A stretch of DNA of 64,000 nt from Tubulanus polymorphus. Lineage: Eukaryota; Nemertea; Palaeonemertea; Tubulaniformes; Tubulanidae. Shown piece after piece: positions 24,700 to 36,470 of the stretch; position 1 is the first letter of the stretch, and each line of letters begins with the position of its first letter. Where the stretch lies: NCBI RefSeq assembly GCF_964204645.1, contig NC_134028.1, positions 9,403,001-9,467,000 on the forward strand, written 5' to 3'. The notes below the pieces were generated by a model. The model was not told the DNA's origin. It did not search any database and saw only the letters and a program-made list of their open reading frames with translations. The translations under genes and the position numbers were made by a program.

Positions 24700-24985
24700 T
24701 GAATTGACCGGCAACCAGTCTAGCCTGATGATGTAGTGCATTTCTTCTCAAAACTTGATTATCAAAAAGACATGGTAATTTACAAGATAGCAAATAAGAG
24801 TCGTGAAATATTCATATTTACATGATTAATACCAAAATGCATAATTCTAATGATACGTTGAAACGTCAATATTGATGACGCAGTGCACATCGACTCACGC
24901 GTTACCCCTTTAATTACGTAGTAAAGTTAAAAGTTATCAATGTTTAAAACATTATTGTAACAGTCTTTGTGGCGTAAAAATTTGA
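24700..24985 (+). repeat. Interspersed repeat, family D (copy 3)
   Basis: Starts TTGACCGGCAACCAGTCTAG, contains CAATATTGATGACGCAGTGC and ACATCGACTCACGCG, and ends TTGTAACAGTCTTTGTGGCG. Between these, AAATAAGAGT, GAAATATTCATAT and ACCAAAATGCATAATTCTAA match the copy at 8078. Confidence 0.65.
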
Positions 24986-25549
24986 GTGTTGAAAGGAAAG
25001 CTAGAAAATACATCACCAACCCTTATCCACGTTACGGCTGGGCTTATATCATTATTTTGACGTGTAGCCAAATATCAGCGTGTGACTGATAATCGAGAGA
25101 AAGATAGCGGAGATAAAGCGATAAACATCAGGAGTTGAATCATTATTCGCTCTATGGCCACAACAGGGGAATAAAATATTTGTCACTGATGTTGAACAGG
25201 ATAGACAATGTCTAAGTACGGAATTAATAAATGTGTCCCCGCAGTGCCTAAAGTTTTGTCAATTATTGACGTGTCGGTGATCTATCTTGTGATGACGTAG
25301 CTCATATACGTGGATGATTTTGCTGAGTCGTCGCGTTGTCCCCGGGGTGTGACGAGGCTTACGGCGTGAAGACAATGCGGTAGAAACGCATCACGCACAC
25401 GCGCTTCGCTGTTTGCGTGTCGAATTGTTTCATCGAAAACGAAAACAAAACTCATTCATTATCGTATTTTCCGTACGGGTCGATACTTTCCCTCGAATTA
25501 CGCTCAGGAGTCGGTCCACGCGGGTGCGAATTAAATAACGGGGTAACCG

Positions 25550-25735
25550 CGCCGCTACTATGGCAATCGAGGATTCCGCGTATGGCAGGCGAGGATCCAC
25601 GAGGTTCGCTGCGGTCTTCCGCGTTTGATTTCGTCTACGTTTCAATTTAAACTGAATCGACTATTTCTTGTAATGAAAACAATACCGATATCTTAGTAGG
25701 AAAATGAATTTTTCGTATATTTGTAGGGTTCGTGG
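25550..25735 (+). repeat. Interspersed repeat, family C (copy 1)
   Basis: GGCAATCGAGGATTCCGCGT, then ATGGCAGGCGAGGATCCACG, AGGTTCGCT, TTCCGCGTTTGATTTCGTCT, ACGTTTCAATTTAAACTGAA and a weaker AT-rich 3' part (CAATACCGATATCTTAGTAG, then TGTAGGGTTCG). Four copies in this window share these blocks. Open frames on both strands in the GC-richer half are not supported as genes. Confidence 0.65.
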
Positions 25736-26010
25736 AAATGTATGGATTCGGTAGCCTAAAATTTCAGTTCAAAGTTCATTGAAAACGAACTAATTTTGAC
25801 AACGTAAGACCTAGTGGTCGTAACGCCATCTAGCGGGATAGCGGGTGTTGCAGATTCCCCATTGAGATATATTTAGAAGTTTTACACGTTATCAAAGTCT
25901 TATCATGTATACCAGATCATACCTTGATACGAAGTTACGATTGACGTGGATCTTTATAACTTCTAATATTAATATTAATATCACTAGTATTCACCTTTTT
26001 CTTCTTTTTC

Positions 26011-26341
26011 AGCTTGGCGTTACGTTGTGTTTGAAACTTACACGAAGGACAGCGTCTACGCTTAATAACCCAGCGTTAACCCTGCGGATTTCTAAAGACA
26101 AAGGAAAAACTTGGCGTCGTCTTGTCGCTGCTGCACAGTCGGCAAAGCACGTACAGACGAATTTAGCCTGAGGGCTTCCCGTTAAACGTAAAGCCGGCAA
26201 AGCACCAGTAAAAGTAAAGCCTTCAGATGAACTACGTCGGTTACCTACAATTCCTTCTTCCGGCTCTTTGGTCATGGAAATAATCATTAGTCCAAAGACT
26301 ATAAAGTTAGATAATGATTGTTTCAGCTTGTTTTATAAGTA
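26011..26341 (+). other. Candidate coding fossil behind a strong splice-acceptor-like site
   Basis: TTCTTCTTTTTCAG ends at about 26011 and is a good acceptor consensus. The plus frame after it reads LGVTLCLKLTRRTASTLNNP then SKDKGKTWRRLVAAAQSAKH up to a TGA at about 26169, and beyond that single stop it continues GLPVKRKAGKAPVKVKPSDE and onward to about 26341. Lysine/arginine-rich, with no recognised family. Could be a decayed exon or processed pseudogene. Confidence 0.2.
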
Positions 26342-27402
26342 GGCCAATGCTGACGGTCATGATAGATTTGTAAATCAATAAATTTTCCAAAAATTTAACA
26401 CAGTTTTGTCGGCATTCCGCGAGGAATGTTCCTCTTAACCTAATGGTCTCTAAACTATGATTTTCTAGATGGGTGCACTGAAAGAAATGACAATTTCCCT
26501 GCGAGATTTTCAAACATTTAGGCAAAGTTAAGTCAAAATACTCGCATGCATACATTTATTTGCAGGTTCGAAAGCTTCAAATACGAAAGGTCCATCCATT
26601 CAGATTCGAAAGAATGACGAAGATGGCGAAGTGTGGTGGACCTTATTGTCGCTATACTTGCGTCAGCGGCAGCAAACGAAAGGGATATTTGATGGACGAA
26701 TGATTCACAGCCGGGCGAAACAAATTGCTAATTCTTGCTAAGTCTTCGGTTATTGTTATATGGGGTGTAATCCCTGGTGGGTATTAATCTGAACCACGTG
26801 ACTACGTGCGGTATATGACAGTCATCTGCACTAGACGTTAATGACCATCACGCATCACGCGTACTCTTCACTCTCCGCCTTCGCGCTTGTATCCCAAGGC
26901 TCTTTCTTTCCCCGTATATTGTAGCAGATTTTAAAGATTCACGCTGCGATGGAGATTCGGGTGTACCTCGTTCGTATATTTTTCTCGAGTGCTACAGTTG
27001 AATGACTTCCCGGTTGTGTTGTATGTACGTATCACAATCTGAGTGCATGAATCACTTCGCCTGGAATGAACGCCATCTTCTCGAATAACGGGGATAGGCT
27101 CTGTATCTAAACAAAAAGAAACCAGCAAAATATACCGTTTTAATGTTAGGTAACCGCTAAACGCCCAATCACCGTATGTTTGTTGGACTTTCGCCGAATC
27201 TCGGTATTTTCAGACTAAGCTACGGACTTGTACTGTGCTGACTATTTCGAGTATTAGTGAGGAAATATCAAACAGAAAGTGGCAGTAATATCGCTCAAAA
27301 ACTAATCGGTCTAAGCAGAACTAAACTGAATATGCAAGACCTATGTTATCTATGAGCAAAATCGTCAGTTTTCCAAACCAATGTAAACTGTTTTATTCAG
27401 TA

Positions 27403-27571
27403 CGGAAGAGCATTGCAGCTATACGATTTTTTTTCTAAGTCGACATTTCGCCTTTTAAACTCAAAATTTCAAGTTAAAAAGTTGAAATTTCGACTCAGTA
27501 AATCGAAATGTCGAGTTTAAAAGTCAGAATTTTGACTTAGAAAAAAATCATATGGCCACAATGCTCTTTTG
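27403..27571. mobile_element. Hairpin MITE with TA flanks, 169 bp
   Basis: Ends are CGGAAGAGCATTGCAGC and, read inward from the right, CAAAAGAGCATTGTGGC, followed on both sides by a near-identical run (ATACGATTTTTTTTCTAAGTC and ATATGATTTTTTTCTAAGTC). The centre consists of further inverted AAATTTCGACT/AGTCGAAATTT-like pieces, so almost the whole element folds into one hairpin. TA sits just outside both ends, fitting Tc1/mariner-type mobilisation. Confidence 0.75.
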
Positions 27572-27984
27572 TAATCTCAAGAGTAAATTTGGAAAACGTT
27601 ATTTTTTGTTAGGATGTGTATTTCTGATTATCTGTCATACAAGTGTAGTGCTCACTTTGATAAAGAAGAATAAACTTATTTATAATGAAAAGTGCCAAGG
27701 ACAGCAAATAGAGGAAATTTCCATTGATTAACGACAAGAGACATGTTATCTCAGAGAAAATAATTTTGATTAAATCAAAACGTTAAACGATTTTATTTCG
27801 AGACATCGATTCTGAATTGATTAAAAACGTATTCTTTATCCGATGTCTCCATGACGAATCGTTAGTAAAGTGCATAGAAAACAGGTGTACGAATATAGTT
27901 TTGATAATCCGGACGGGATTAAGTCATTGTCATGGTGTCATTTCCTCAGTGCTGCTCGATTAAGTCAGACGGCTAGCTTATGTC

Positions 27985-28200
27985 GGGATACGGCGCTACG
28001 GATAAAAAATGTAACTGGCGAGAACCTAGCGGTCTACGGTATACCGCCAGTTGCCGTCATACTCGCCCGGCAAGTCGGTTTGCACGACGCAAGCCGACGC
28101 CTACCGAGTCGCATCCCGCAAGTTGTCAATGCTCTACCCTGGCTTACCGCTCGCTCCCTGCCAGTTGCTTTCGAGGGCGAAACCGACCTGAGCTCGGCTA
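27985..28200. other. GC-rich island of unknown nature
   Basis: About 215 bp with well over 50% GC and many CpG sites inside roughly 37% GC surroundings. Two plus-strand frames are open across it. No tRNA, rRNA or snRNA features recognised. Could be an unrecognised exon, a recent insertion, or an unmethylated regulatory stretch. Confidence 0.3.
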
Positions 28201-28433
28201 AGACGTAGCGGAAATGATCGTGAGGATTCTAGCTGATCGGAGATGCACATGTACACATTACACTAAGCCTTCTTGTAGTTATATCAGTGAATTTTTAAAA
28301 GATTAAAACATAGATAAGAATTTAGACTAAGAACAAATAGAAATATGAAAGATCGTCGAGCTTATGGAGTGCTACCCCAGAAAGGTTTTGAAAATCGAAT
28401 ATTGGGAACGCCAGATGGTGCAAGAAAACACCG

Positions 28434-28551
28434 GGGCCGATTTTACAGACGGGTATTATATATCTCTAACCCTGGGGTTAACAAATGAATTTGAAAATGA
28501 ATTGAGTTAGCCCCCGGGTTGAAATTAATACCCGTCTATCATACTAGGCCC
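28434..28551. mobile_element. Hairpin MITE, GACTGGTATTAA family (copy 2)
   Basis: Ends GGGCCGATTTTACAGACGGG and, read inward from the right, GGGCCTAGTATGATAGACGGG, both followed by TATTA and then AACCC(T/C)GGGG. The centre contains AAATGAATTGAGTTAGCCC exactly as in the copy at 16354-16457. Both copies carry matched changes on the two arms (ACTGG versus ACGGG), which keeps the hairpin paired. Confidence 0.7.
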
Positions 28552-28609
28552 TATGGCTATTTGTAGTGAGAATCAGTTCATTTTCAACTTGATCTTTAGG
28601 CTTCCAAAT

Positions 28610-28805
28610 CCTAAAATTATCAAACGAGTCATCGGATAGATGTAAGATATGCTTTTTCTCACTCGGTGTATGGTATTGATTTCACTGAAAATTGATTTAC
28701 TAATCGGAATTTTACTCGAATTTAATTGAAATGTAGACGAAATTGAAGCGCGGTAACCCAGTGCCAGTAGCGATCCTGGTGGATTATAACCGAATCCTCG
28801 TTTCT
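28610..28805 (-). repeat. Interspersed repeat, family C (copy 2, inverted)
   Basis: The complement reads CGAGGATTCGGTTATAATCC, ACCAGGATCGCTACTGGCAC, then TTCAATTTCGTCTACATTTC, AATTAAATTC. It matches the 3' two-thirds of the core; the left ATGGCAGGCGAGG block has been replaced. Confidence 0.5.
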
Positions 28806-28809
28806 CTCG

Positions 28810-29940
28810 GTAGCCTTGTCGAGATGTTTGAGGTTTCCTTGCATATTTGGGTGGAAACGAGAGAAAACTGTCTTATTTTTCCTGCAATTTGGTCTCTCAA
28901 GTATAGATTTTAAAGCATATCCTGAACATGAACTCAAATCGTTTTCCTTAAATCGATGCCAAAATTTCCTCATAGGCCTTCTTCATGAGGGTGGGCCTTC
29001 GTGGGCCTTCTATTTTCAAACTGATGTTATGGGCCATTTGCTCATGAGTTGGTTTAATCAAAACTGCATCGTTGCAAATAACATTTATTCAACCAACTTT
29101 TGAGAAACGTATTCTTGGTTCCAACGGGATATGCGTTAAGTGTCACCGTCAGATGAACCTAAACCTGAAATTTAGTTTCAGGTGGTTGGAGTGTGATTAA
29201 ATACGATTTTATCCTGCCGGCTCACTTAGCGAAAAGGGTATTAAGGATGTTCGCATAAAACTATTTTCTCAAGATACTTTGCATTAATCTAAGCTGTAAA
29301 CTGAGGAGCAGACAGTTGAATAACCACCAGCTGCAGTTTCAATTACACCCAATTCAATTTATATCACACAATATTCAATTACCATTAATCTTAACGAAGT
29401 GGAATTTAATGCCTGTTGACAATGCAACAGTATGGAGAATGTTCAAAAGCATCCATCCATCGAATCCTCTGCTCTATCACGACGTATATTATGGTGGAGC
29501 CAAATAATCAGTATTTGTATTATCAAAATTGACCATTTCATAACCTTTATTTTCACTACTTATTTGTCCAAATATTGTCTTGTATTACTGAATATTCTAG
29601 CATCAAAATCTAAAATGTGCCTTATTACATCCAACGGAATGCAACTTAGAGTGCGATAGGCCTACCTTGAAGTGGTTAACGATCGTGAAATAGAATTTTA
29701 TCAATTTGGATAATATAGGTAATAGAACAATATATTGAATTAATTACTTGTTTCAGATTTTGCTTTCTTAGTTCTATCAAATTAGTTCTAAGTCCATGGT
29801 TCTATAAAGTCCTTATACCTACAGTCTTAAACCCACCAACCTCTACCCTTCGTTTTTCGAATGTTCTTCTCCGTTTTCTCCCTATAGTTGGGAAAAAGAA
29901 ACATCGAACCCGCTAATAATGCCCTGGTACAATGAAATTT
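28810..29940. other. No gene recognised
   Basis: Unique AT-rich sequence; a small GTGGGCCTTC duplication at about 28992-29010. Confidence 0.45.
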
Positions 29941-29944
29941 GATC

Positions 29945-30092
29945 AAACACGCATCACATTAGTTATAAAAAAGAGAAAATTGACCAAACAATGCAGGACA
30001 AAAATACCCGAACAAAATGGCGATTAGCAACTGTAAAATGGTTTATTGAAAGATGCATTTTGAAAATAGGACAAAAATTCCAAAACTAAGTG
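29945..30092 (+). repeat. Direct repeat, family I (copy 1)
   Basis: AACAATGCAGGACAAA, then GCGATTAGCAACTGTAAAAT, GGTTTATTGAAAGATGCATT and TTGAAAATAGGACAAAAATT match 30830-30975 in the same order with an offset of about 885 bp. Confidence 0.6.
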
Positions 30093-30829
30093 GCTTGATG
30101 GTTTTAAGAAATGGTATGAAAAAATGACAAAAATGACCTCTTCCCTCGCTATTGCAATGTGGCGTCTAGGCGATGACTTTCTGAAAGTGAGAAGTGGTAA
30201 GAAAATGAATAATTTTGCCATTAGTAAAACAATGAATAAATGTGTAAATTGGCCATAAGCGATTTAGAAAATGTTTAAGTGTTGAATGTCCTCGAGCAGA
30301 TGAGTCCACAGGCAAATCGATACCACCACCGATAACAGAATCCATCTCACCGACATTTTCTCACGATTAGTCGAATTGGATATTCTAGAAGTTTTATTTC
30401 CTTACAGCATAATCAGATCCGCGAACAATACGCGCCAGTACCGAACGAGTATCTGTATCGTTTTCCTAAGTTAATGGAACTATGCAACCGTGACAGCCAC
30501 ACGAGTGTCATACTCCGTCACTTTATTGTCTACCGTGAATAAAGACATTCATAATTACCTCTTAGCCTCAGTCATTGATAGACAATCTAATTTTACACTC
30601 GATAGTTTCCTATTCGCATCGGTTTCGCCGTGAACACTGAAGGCCTCGGTGTAATTAATGATACTCGAAGAAGATGCGGTCGTTTTTCTCAGCAGATAAT
30701 TCGCTCAAATATCCGTGAAGTAACGCGTTTTCGTTTTCACGTTTTAACCAACGATGATTCGGGTGGATTTTGAATGCCGTCAAAATTATTCAGAATGCAC
30801 TATTCATCCACCATTGACATATGATTAAA

Positions 30830-30975
30830 CTTGCATCATAAATAGCTTTTTAAAGAGAGAAACAATTACCTAACAATGCAGAGCAAACGTACGCTAACAA
30901 AATCGCGGTTAGCAACTAAGAATGGTTTATTGATAGATTTATTTTGAAAATAGGATAACAATTCCAAACCCCAAA
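30830..30975 (+). repeat. Direct repeat, family I (copy 2)
   Basis: AACAATGCAGAGCAAACG, GCGGTTAGCAACTAAGAATG, GTTTATTGATAGATTTATTT and TGAAAATAGGATAACAATTC. About 80% similar by eye to the copy at 29945. Either two insertions or an old segmental duplication. Confidence 0.6.
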
Positions 30976-31960
30976 TGAACAATACCACCCTTATTCTGAA
31001 TGACCATCATCAAGACGTTTATACAAAAATTGAAGTTAAGTCGGTGACTTCTATCAAAAATATAGAGGTATATACATGCATATGCTTAGCCATCGGACAT
31101 GCCATACTATGGCATTAAACCATTTTGCTTACATAAATATTTAGAATTTGAGGGGTTGTTGCTTGATTCTATAGTGAAGTGAAATCTCCCGATTCGTCAT
31201 AACAATGAATAACATATCCGTGGTATCAAGTGGGCACCGGAAGATGGCATGGGTTCTGGCTACTTATCCTGAACCGTACGGTGGAAAGAGTCGCCATGGC
31301 AGCGTCCAGTTCTCCACAAGATTCGGTACTACGTATACGGCCAACGAGCAGATTTATCAGACAAACCAGCTCGATACGTAAGATCTCAAAAGTCAATCGG
31401 AAAATACCGATTCGTTGATGAACGTTGAGACAAAAATCAATAGTGATCAGCAACAGGAGGGAAATACGAGCGAGGAGTCAGTGAAGCGATGTCGCAATGA
31501 AGGCACTCGCCAAGACGCCAGAACGGATAAATAGAAAGGCTCAACAGTCGATTGGAAACTAGGCGTCAGACTCGATAAGAAGGATGAAAGAATTCTGAAC
31601 AGTTAATTAGACCAGTAATGATGAAGGCATAGTTAGTATTGACCAGCTGAGCACCATGTACGTCGTCTGTAGATCAATAGTGAATAAGGACGTTTGATGC
31701 GATAACTCATCGAGTCATTGACTTCAGCTGATTCAGTTTGAAGTCACCCACGCCGTATAAAATATATTTACGTATATGCCAGCGGTAAAGATCCGAATAC
31801 GAGACATCAAAGTGTAAAAACGAATGTATTACGGAAAAAGTTGCAATGTTAACGATGATAATATTGAGAGCAGGAAGAAATATGAAATCGGTGACTTATC
31901 TCAAAATACAGGCGATACTGGATAAAAGGTGTATAAGAAAGGCATTAATACCACACTTCA

Positions 31961-32130
31961 GGGCCGTATTTAGCAGCCCCCCCCCCCCCACAAACTTTGA
32001 AAGAAGGTGCCCATTTTGCAAATATTATTGTTTTGTCCTATACAACCGCCCTTTTGCGGTATCTCTGACCCCCGCCCCCTCCATAAGAAGAAAAAGAAAA
32101 TCCAAATGCTAGGTGCGTACTGCCCTGCAC
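31961..32130 (+). repeat. Low-complexity-rich repeat remnant
   Basis: AGGGCCGTATTTAGCAG followed by a 13-base C run, AAGGTGCCCATTTTGC, and later ACCCCCGCCCCCTCC. It resembles the G/C-run repeats near 23.3 and 49.5 kb in having GTGCCC blocks. Open frames here are low-complexity by-products. Confidence 0.4.
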
Positions 32131-32134
32131 TAAG

Positions 32135-33540
32135 CCATGAAGTACACTTCATGTATTTTGTATCACTGATTTTAATCTCCTATCCTTCAAACCATCTGTT
32201 TTTCTCCTAATCGCTGTAATTTTCAAGATGATATATGTAGCCACTACTATGGAGGGGGTCCCATCATTTTAGTTGGAACAGCCTGTAGTCGGTTTTATAT
32301 ATATTTCCTTAAAGTCTTCACGTTATATCTAATTTTTTTTTAATCAATAAATGTTTGATCTTAAAGTTAAATGTAAAATCTGTTGGTTCGTGTTGTCTAG
32401 TTTTCATAACAGGCATTTGCTGGATTTAGTTCACAAGTTTAAACATATTCAAGTTTTATGAGGTCGCTGGCTCATGTAGCCTTGGTGCTAATTATTATGA
32501 GATGTGAATTTTGACACGTATTTGCTGATGCAATTTTTACCGGAAGCTATGGGGTTCACAAGAATTTCAATTATTTTAATCATATAAAGAATTCATTTTT
32601 CTTAAATGAAGATGAATATTAGGATTTCACAATTATGTGGCGGGAGTTAAATACATTAGTCTTGTTTTGGGTAAGTTCTTTTTCACCATTTTAGGGGATA
32701 AACTATCTAATTTTTTGACTTGAATAGATCTTTGAGAGATTATTTTTAAGGGAGCCCCTGCAGGAAGTTGGGCGTGGATAGTTTGGAGAGAGAAGGGACG
32801 CTTTTGAGATTTCGAGATAGGAGGAAGCTCAACTCGAGCTCTCCTGCAATTTTTGAGTTTTTACAACTAGTAAAACTTGATACGTAATTTATATAAGAAA
32901 TCTTTTGTGGCAGTTGTCATAATCGTCACAAACTTTTTTACTGTTGGAGAACTTCTAACGGGATTGAATTTTAATCATTACGGAGTTGTGTTCGTGATTC
33001 GAAAGTGATTCGGAAGGACACTTAATATTAGTGGTAGTTAAAGTTTAACGGCCACAGGAGTTTTACCAGCTTGGTGATAAAAAACATTGTTAAGTAAAAC
33101 TGTTTTTTTCCGCGTACCAATCTCCGCGTACCACCAGTGGACTTTCATCATCAGTGATATTTGCGTGACGTGCAAATTATAATTTCGACAGATACGACGC
33201 ATTCAGCAAACGTTTAAAAATTTTGGAACCACAAATCAGCAATTACTACAGATTTTTGACAGCAACAGGAACCACAGCGAACTATTTCGGGAGCAGCGCA
33301 GCGAACAATTTCGAGGAGCGGCAGAGCGATCTTTTTGGAGCGACGCTAAGTTAAAATTTATAAACTTTTGAAGAAAAAGAACTTTAATTGATCATTGACT
33401 TACATCTAAGCTAATTTAATTTGATTTGATTTTTATTTTTCTGATCTAAGTTTCGTAAAAAGGGCCCTGTTTATTTTCATTTTTTTCTAAGTACTTTAGT
33501 TATTTTGTTTTTGAATTATTATCTTAATGAATTACTTATC
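32135..33540. other. No gene recognised
   Basis: AT-rich, T-run-rich sequence. A repeated GGAGCG/GCAGCGAAC piece at about 33290-33345 precedes the (AT)n tract. Confidence 0.45.
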
Positions 33541-33542
33541 TT

Positions 33543-33647
<105 letters not shown>

Positions 33648-34455
33648 CTACGAATTACTGGTTTTTTTTATTTGCTGTTCTGGACTCATGCCCGCACGGT
33701 GGCATAGTTTTTATTTTAGGCAAGTGCGGTTACATATAGCGATTAGCCTATCGTCGTTACAGTACAAGTACAGGTCCTTTTGTTATACGTAAATGAAGAT
33801 TTATTTTTTAGGCAATTGTTGACCTCATACTCGAAACAATTTCTAAGAAGACATCCAGAAGTTACCTCATACAATGTGCAGCCTGGTTCTGTTTGATTAT
33901 CACATAATCAAAGACTGCCTCAACATTCACTTGACTCATGCCGGATTTCTTTCAACACACTTCATACACCGAAGAAGAAAGACTTTGTTTTTCTGTTTTC
34001 GCTTCCTAATGAGAGTGTTATCACGCGTTGACACCTGTAACTAGAAAGAAACTGACTCATTCCCGTCGTAGACGCGACCTTAAGATTCCATTACTGAACA
34101 TTTCCTCGATCCTCTCGTTCACGCCGTGCATATCATCCGTTATGACAGACAATACGTCACGGATACTGCATGTTCACTAACTGTATCACAACAATTTTTG
34201 TGGTGACTCATTATCCCTTCTTAGCCGCGGAAAAGTAGCCTTCCGTAAAACAAATGCATCTTCGAAGACAAATCTATTTGAAATTTTCCAGCTAAGTGTT
34301 TATGAATCCATTTGATATCTGAACAGTAGGTTTGCTGTGCTTGATAGGCCTATTAGATTACCTATTGGACTGACTACAGTGTATAGGTTTGGTGAACGTT
34401 TCGGGCTATACTAAAAAGAGTTCTGTACCTAGAGGCACGTTGAATAGTCTTTTCA

Positions 34456-34640
34456 TTAACCCATTTTCTTTTCACGCGAGAAAATTCAAAACTTTTGGAT
34501 TGCTCGCGCGCGAGAATTCAAAACGTTTGGTTTTCTCACGCGAGACAACAAAAAATGGGTTATCGTAAACATTTTCCTTATCGTGTCTCTAGCCGTACAG
34601 AAAAATCGTGTGTGGCCCAAACTAGCCAGATTGATTTTGA
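34456..34640. mobile_element. CACGCGAG hairpin element with downstream tail (copy 1)
   Basis: A hairpin spans 34456-34562: TTAACCCATTTTCTTTTCAC followed by GCGAG is mirrored by CTCACGCGAGACAACAAAAA then ATGGGTTA. A central GCTCGCGCGCGAG palindrome is rich in CpG. The next 75 bp (TCTCTAGCCGTACAGAAA, then TGGCCCAAA) also match the copy near 60.2 kb. Confidence 0.55.
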
Positions 34641-35029
34641 TTATGTTAGATCTTAATAATACAATACCGTACGGATTATTTTCAACCAATATAATGTTCA
34701 TATGAATCGTTCTATTCCAATCAAAAGGGGAAAGAGACACACTCGAGTCGTAATCGTAAATTGTAATTTTTCTTTTTAATTTCTAGATTTGAAGATACTA
34801 TATCACACAAACTTTTTAAGTATTCCCATAACATGAATTGTCAGGTATCTATTATATTCTACATACATATAGAACAATTACGAACATGTACATTGCAGTT
34901 CATCTTACGATTTGCGGCCAAATTTTCGATTTGCGATGCTTATGTTGTGTTTGATTCTGTAATAGAGACCCGCGAAACAAGTTCATTTTAAATGAACTTT
35001 GAATTGAATTTGTCATGCTCCTGAATCCA

Positions 35030-35245
35030 TGTATTATGACAGAACCTACAGAATATACTATATATTCATTTTCTTACCAGATTATCTCAATATCATCAAT
35101 AAAACAATTATTAATGAACAAAGTTCATATTCAGTTTTAATTGAAATGTAAAGAAAATGAACGCGGAAGTCCGAGTAACTACTAGCGAACCTGACGGATC
35201 CTCGCCTGCCATATGTGAACTCCTCGATTGCCACAGATGGCTCCC
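35030..35245 (-). repeat. Interspersed repeat, family C (copy 3, inverted)
   Basis: The complement reads CTGTGGCAATCGAGGAGTTC, ATATGGCAGGCGAGGATCCG, TCAGGTTCGCTAGTAGTTAC, TCGGACTTCCGCGTTCATTT, CATTTCAATTAAAACTGAA and then the AT-rich 3' part with ATGATATTGAGATAATCTGG. This is a nearly full copy. Confidence 0.65.
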
Positions 35246-35364
35246 TATAAATGTTTCATTATAGTATCAAAATACTTTTAAAATTACTTTTCTTAATAAA
35301 ATTACTTTTTCGGATCCATCCATTTTTCACTTACAAATTACATCACAACCAAACGCATTCGCGT

Positions 35365-35450
35365 GATAGGAAAAACGAATCGAGACTCGAACTCACAACC
35401 TGGCGAGTTGTGAGTTCATTTCCTATTGACATAGGCCTCACACCCGACCA
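35365..35450 (-). repeat. tRNA-like SINE head or tRNA pseudogene
   Basis: The complement has GGTTGTGAGTTCGAGTCTCG (T-arm-like) preceded by TAATGGTCGGGTGTGAGGCC, about 45 bp upstream, which resembles a D-arm region. The B box deviates (GAGTTCGAGTCTC). Not foldable into a full cloverleaf by eye. Confidence 0.4.
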
Positions 35451-36380
35451 TTAGAATCATTACGCAAGATAAACTGTGATTGTAGTCTCGACAATATTAT
35501 CTGTAACGTCATTTCAACCATATTCACATGAATTCAATCGAAAGACAAAATCGATTGGTTTGATTACAGCCTGAATATGAATCCAGCATTGATATCGCAC
35601 TACAGTTATAAGCACACCAAGCGGGTCATCGCTTTTAAGCGGAATCCTCCACAGAACTCCGCGTCAGTTGACATAAAACTGGCCAACACTAAACTATGGA
35701 GATGTTATCGTGAGATATGGAGATATCACCTTTTACTGTCTGATTCAATTTACTGGTGTTGGAGTTCGTCCTGCTATAGACACAATGATTAATTCCGGTA
35801 TCAGCCCTTAGAGAGCTTTATGTTGCTAAATAATTCATACTGATTACCTGTGTATACAAGATGCAGGTGGAACACCTTTCCAGTGAAATCATGTGCGTAG
35901 AATTAATAGACGTTGCTATCTCAGTACGCGGCAACTTCGTATTTACTGTCTAGAATAAAAAAGTATTATTATTGCAATATACTTTGAGCATTATGTTTGT
36001 CACTCAAACTTTATGCGTACTGTACTATAGCACTTAACAGAAACTACAGAATCAACAAATGATACGATATCAATGACTCTTTTTCTTTTAGCACAAATTC
36101 AAATAATGGCTTTTCTAGATTTTTTCTAGATTCATAGATTTATGACATACATGGCATATATCTATGAGGTCACACTGCAAATAGTTAGATTACCCCTTCA
36201 TCAGTTGAAGACGGATATTAAAGGCTTTCCTAAAAGTAGAAAGATTGTATGATTTACTAGTACTGGAAATTAAGTTTTCTTTTTGTTTAGATTTGTCCAG
36301 TAAGTTCTTGGTATATATATATAACTTAGTCTTAAGCCAGAGTATGCAGGACATATTTCTTTATGCCTTCCCAAATACTA

Positions 36381-36408
36381 ATTACTTACTTACTTACTCA
36401 CTCACTAA
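36381..36408. repeat. (ACTT)n / (ACTC)n microsatellite
   Basis: TTACTTACTTACTTACTCAC, TCACTA, about 65 bp before the hammerhead-like motif. Confidence 0.75.
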
Positions 36409-36470
36409 TTTACTCAATGAACTTGTTCTCCTGTGTATATATATACCCTCCGTTTTTTTGTCATAATCTC

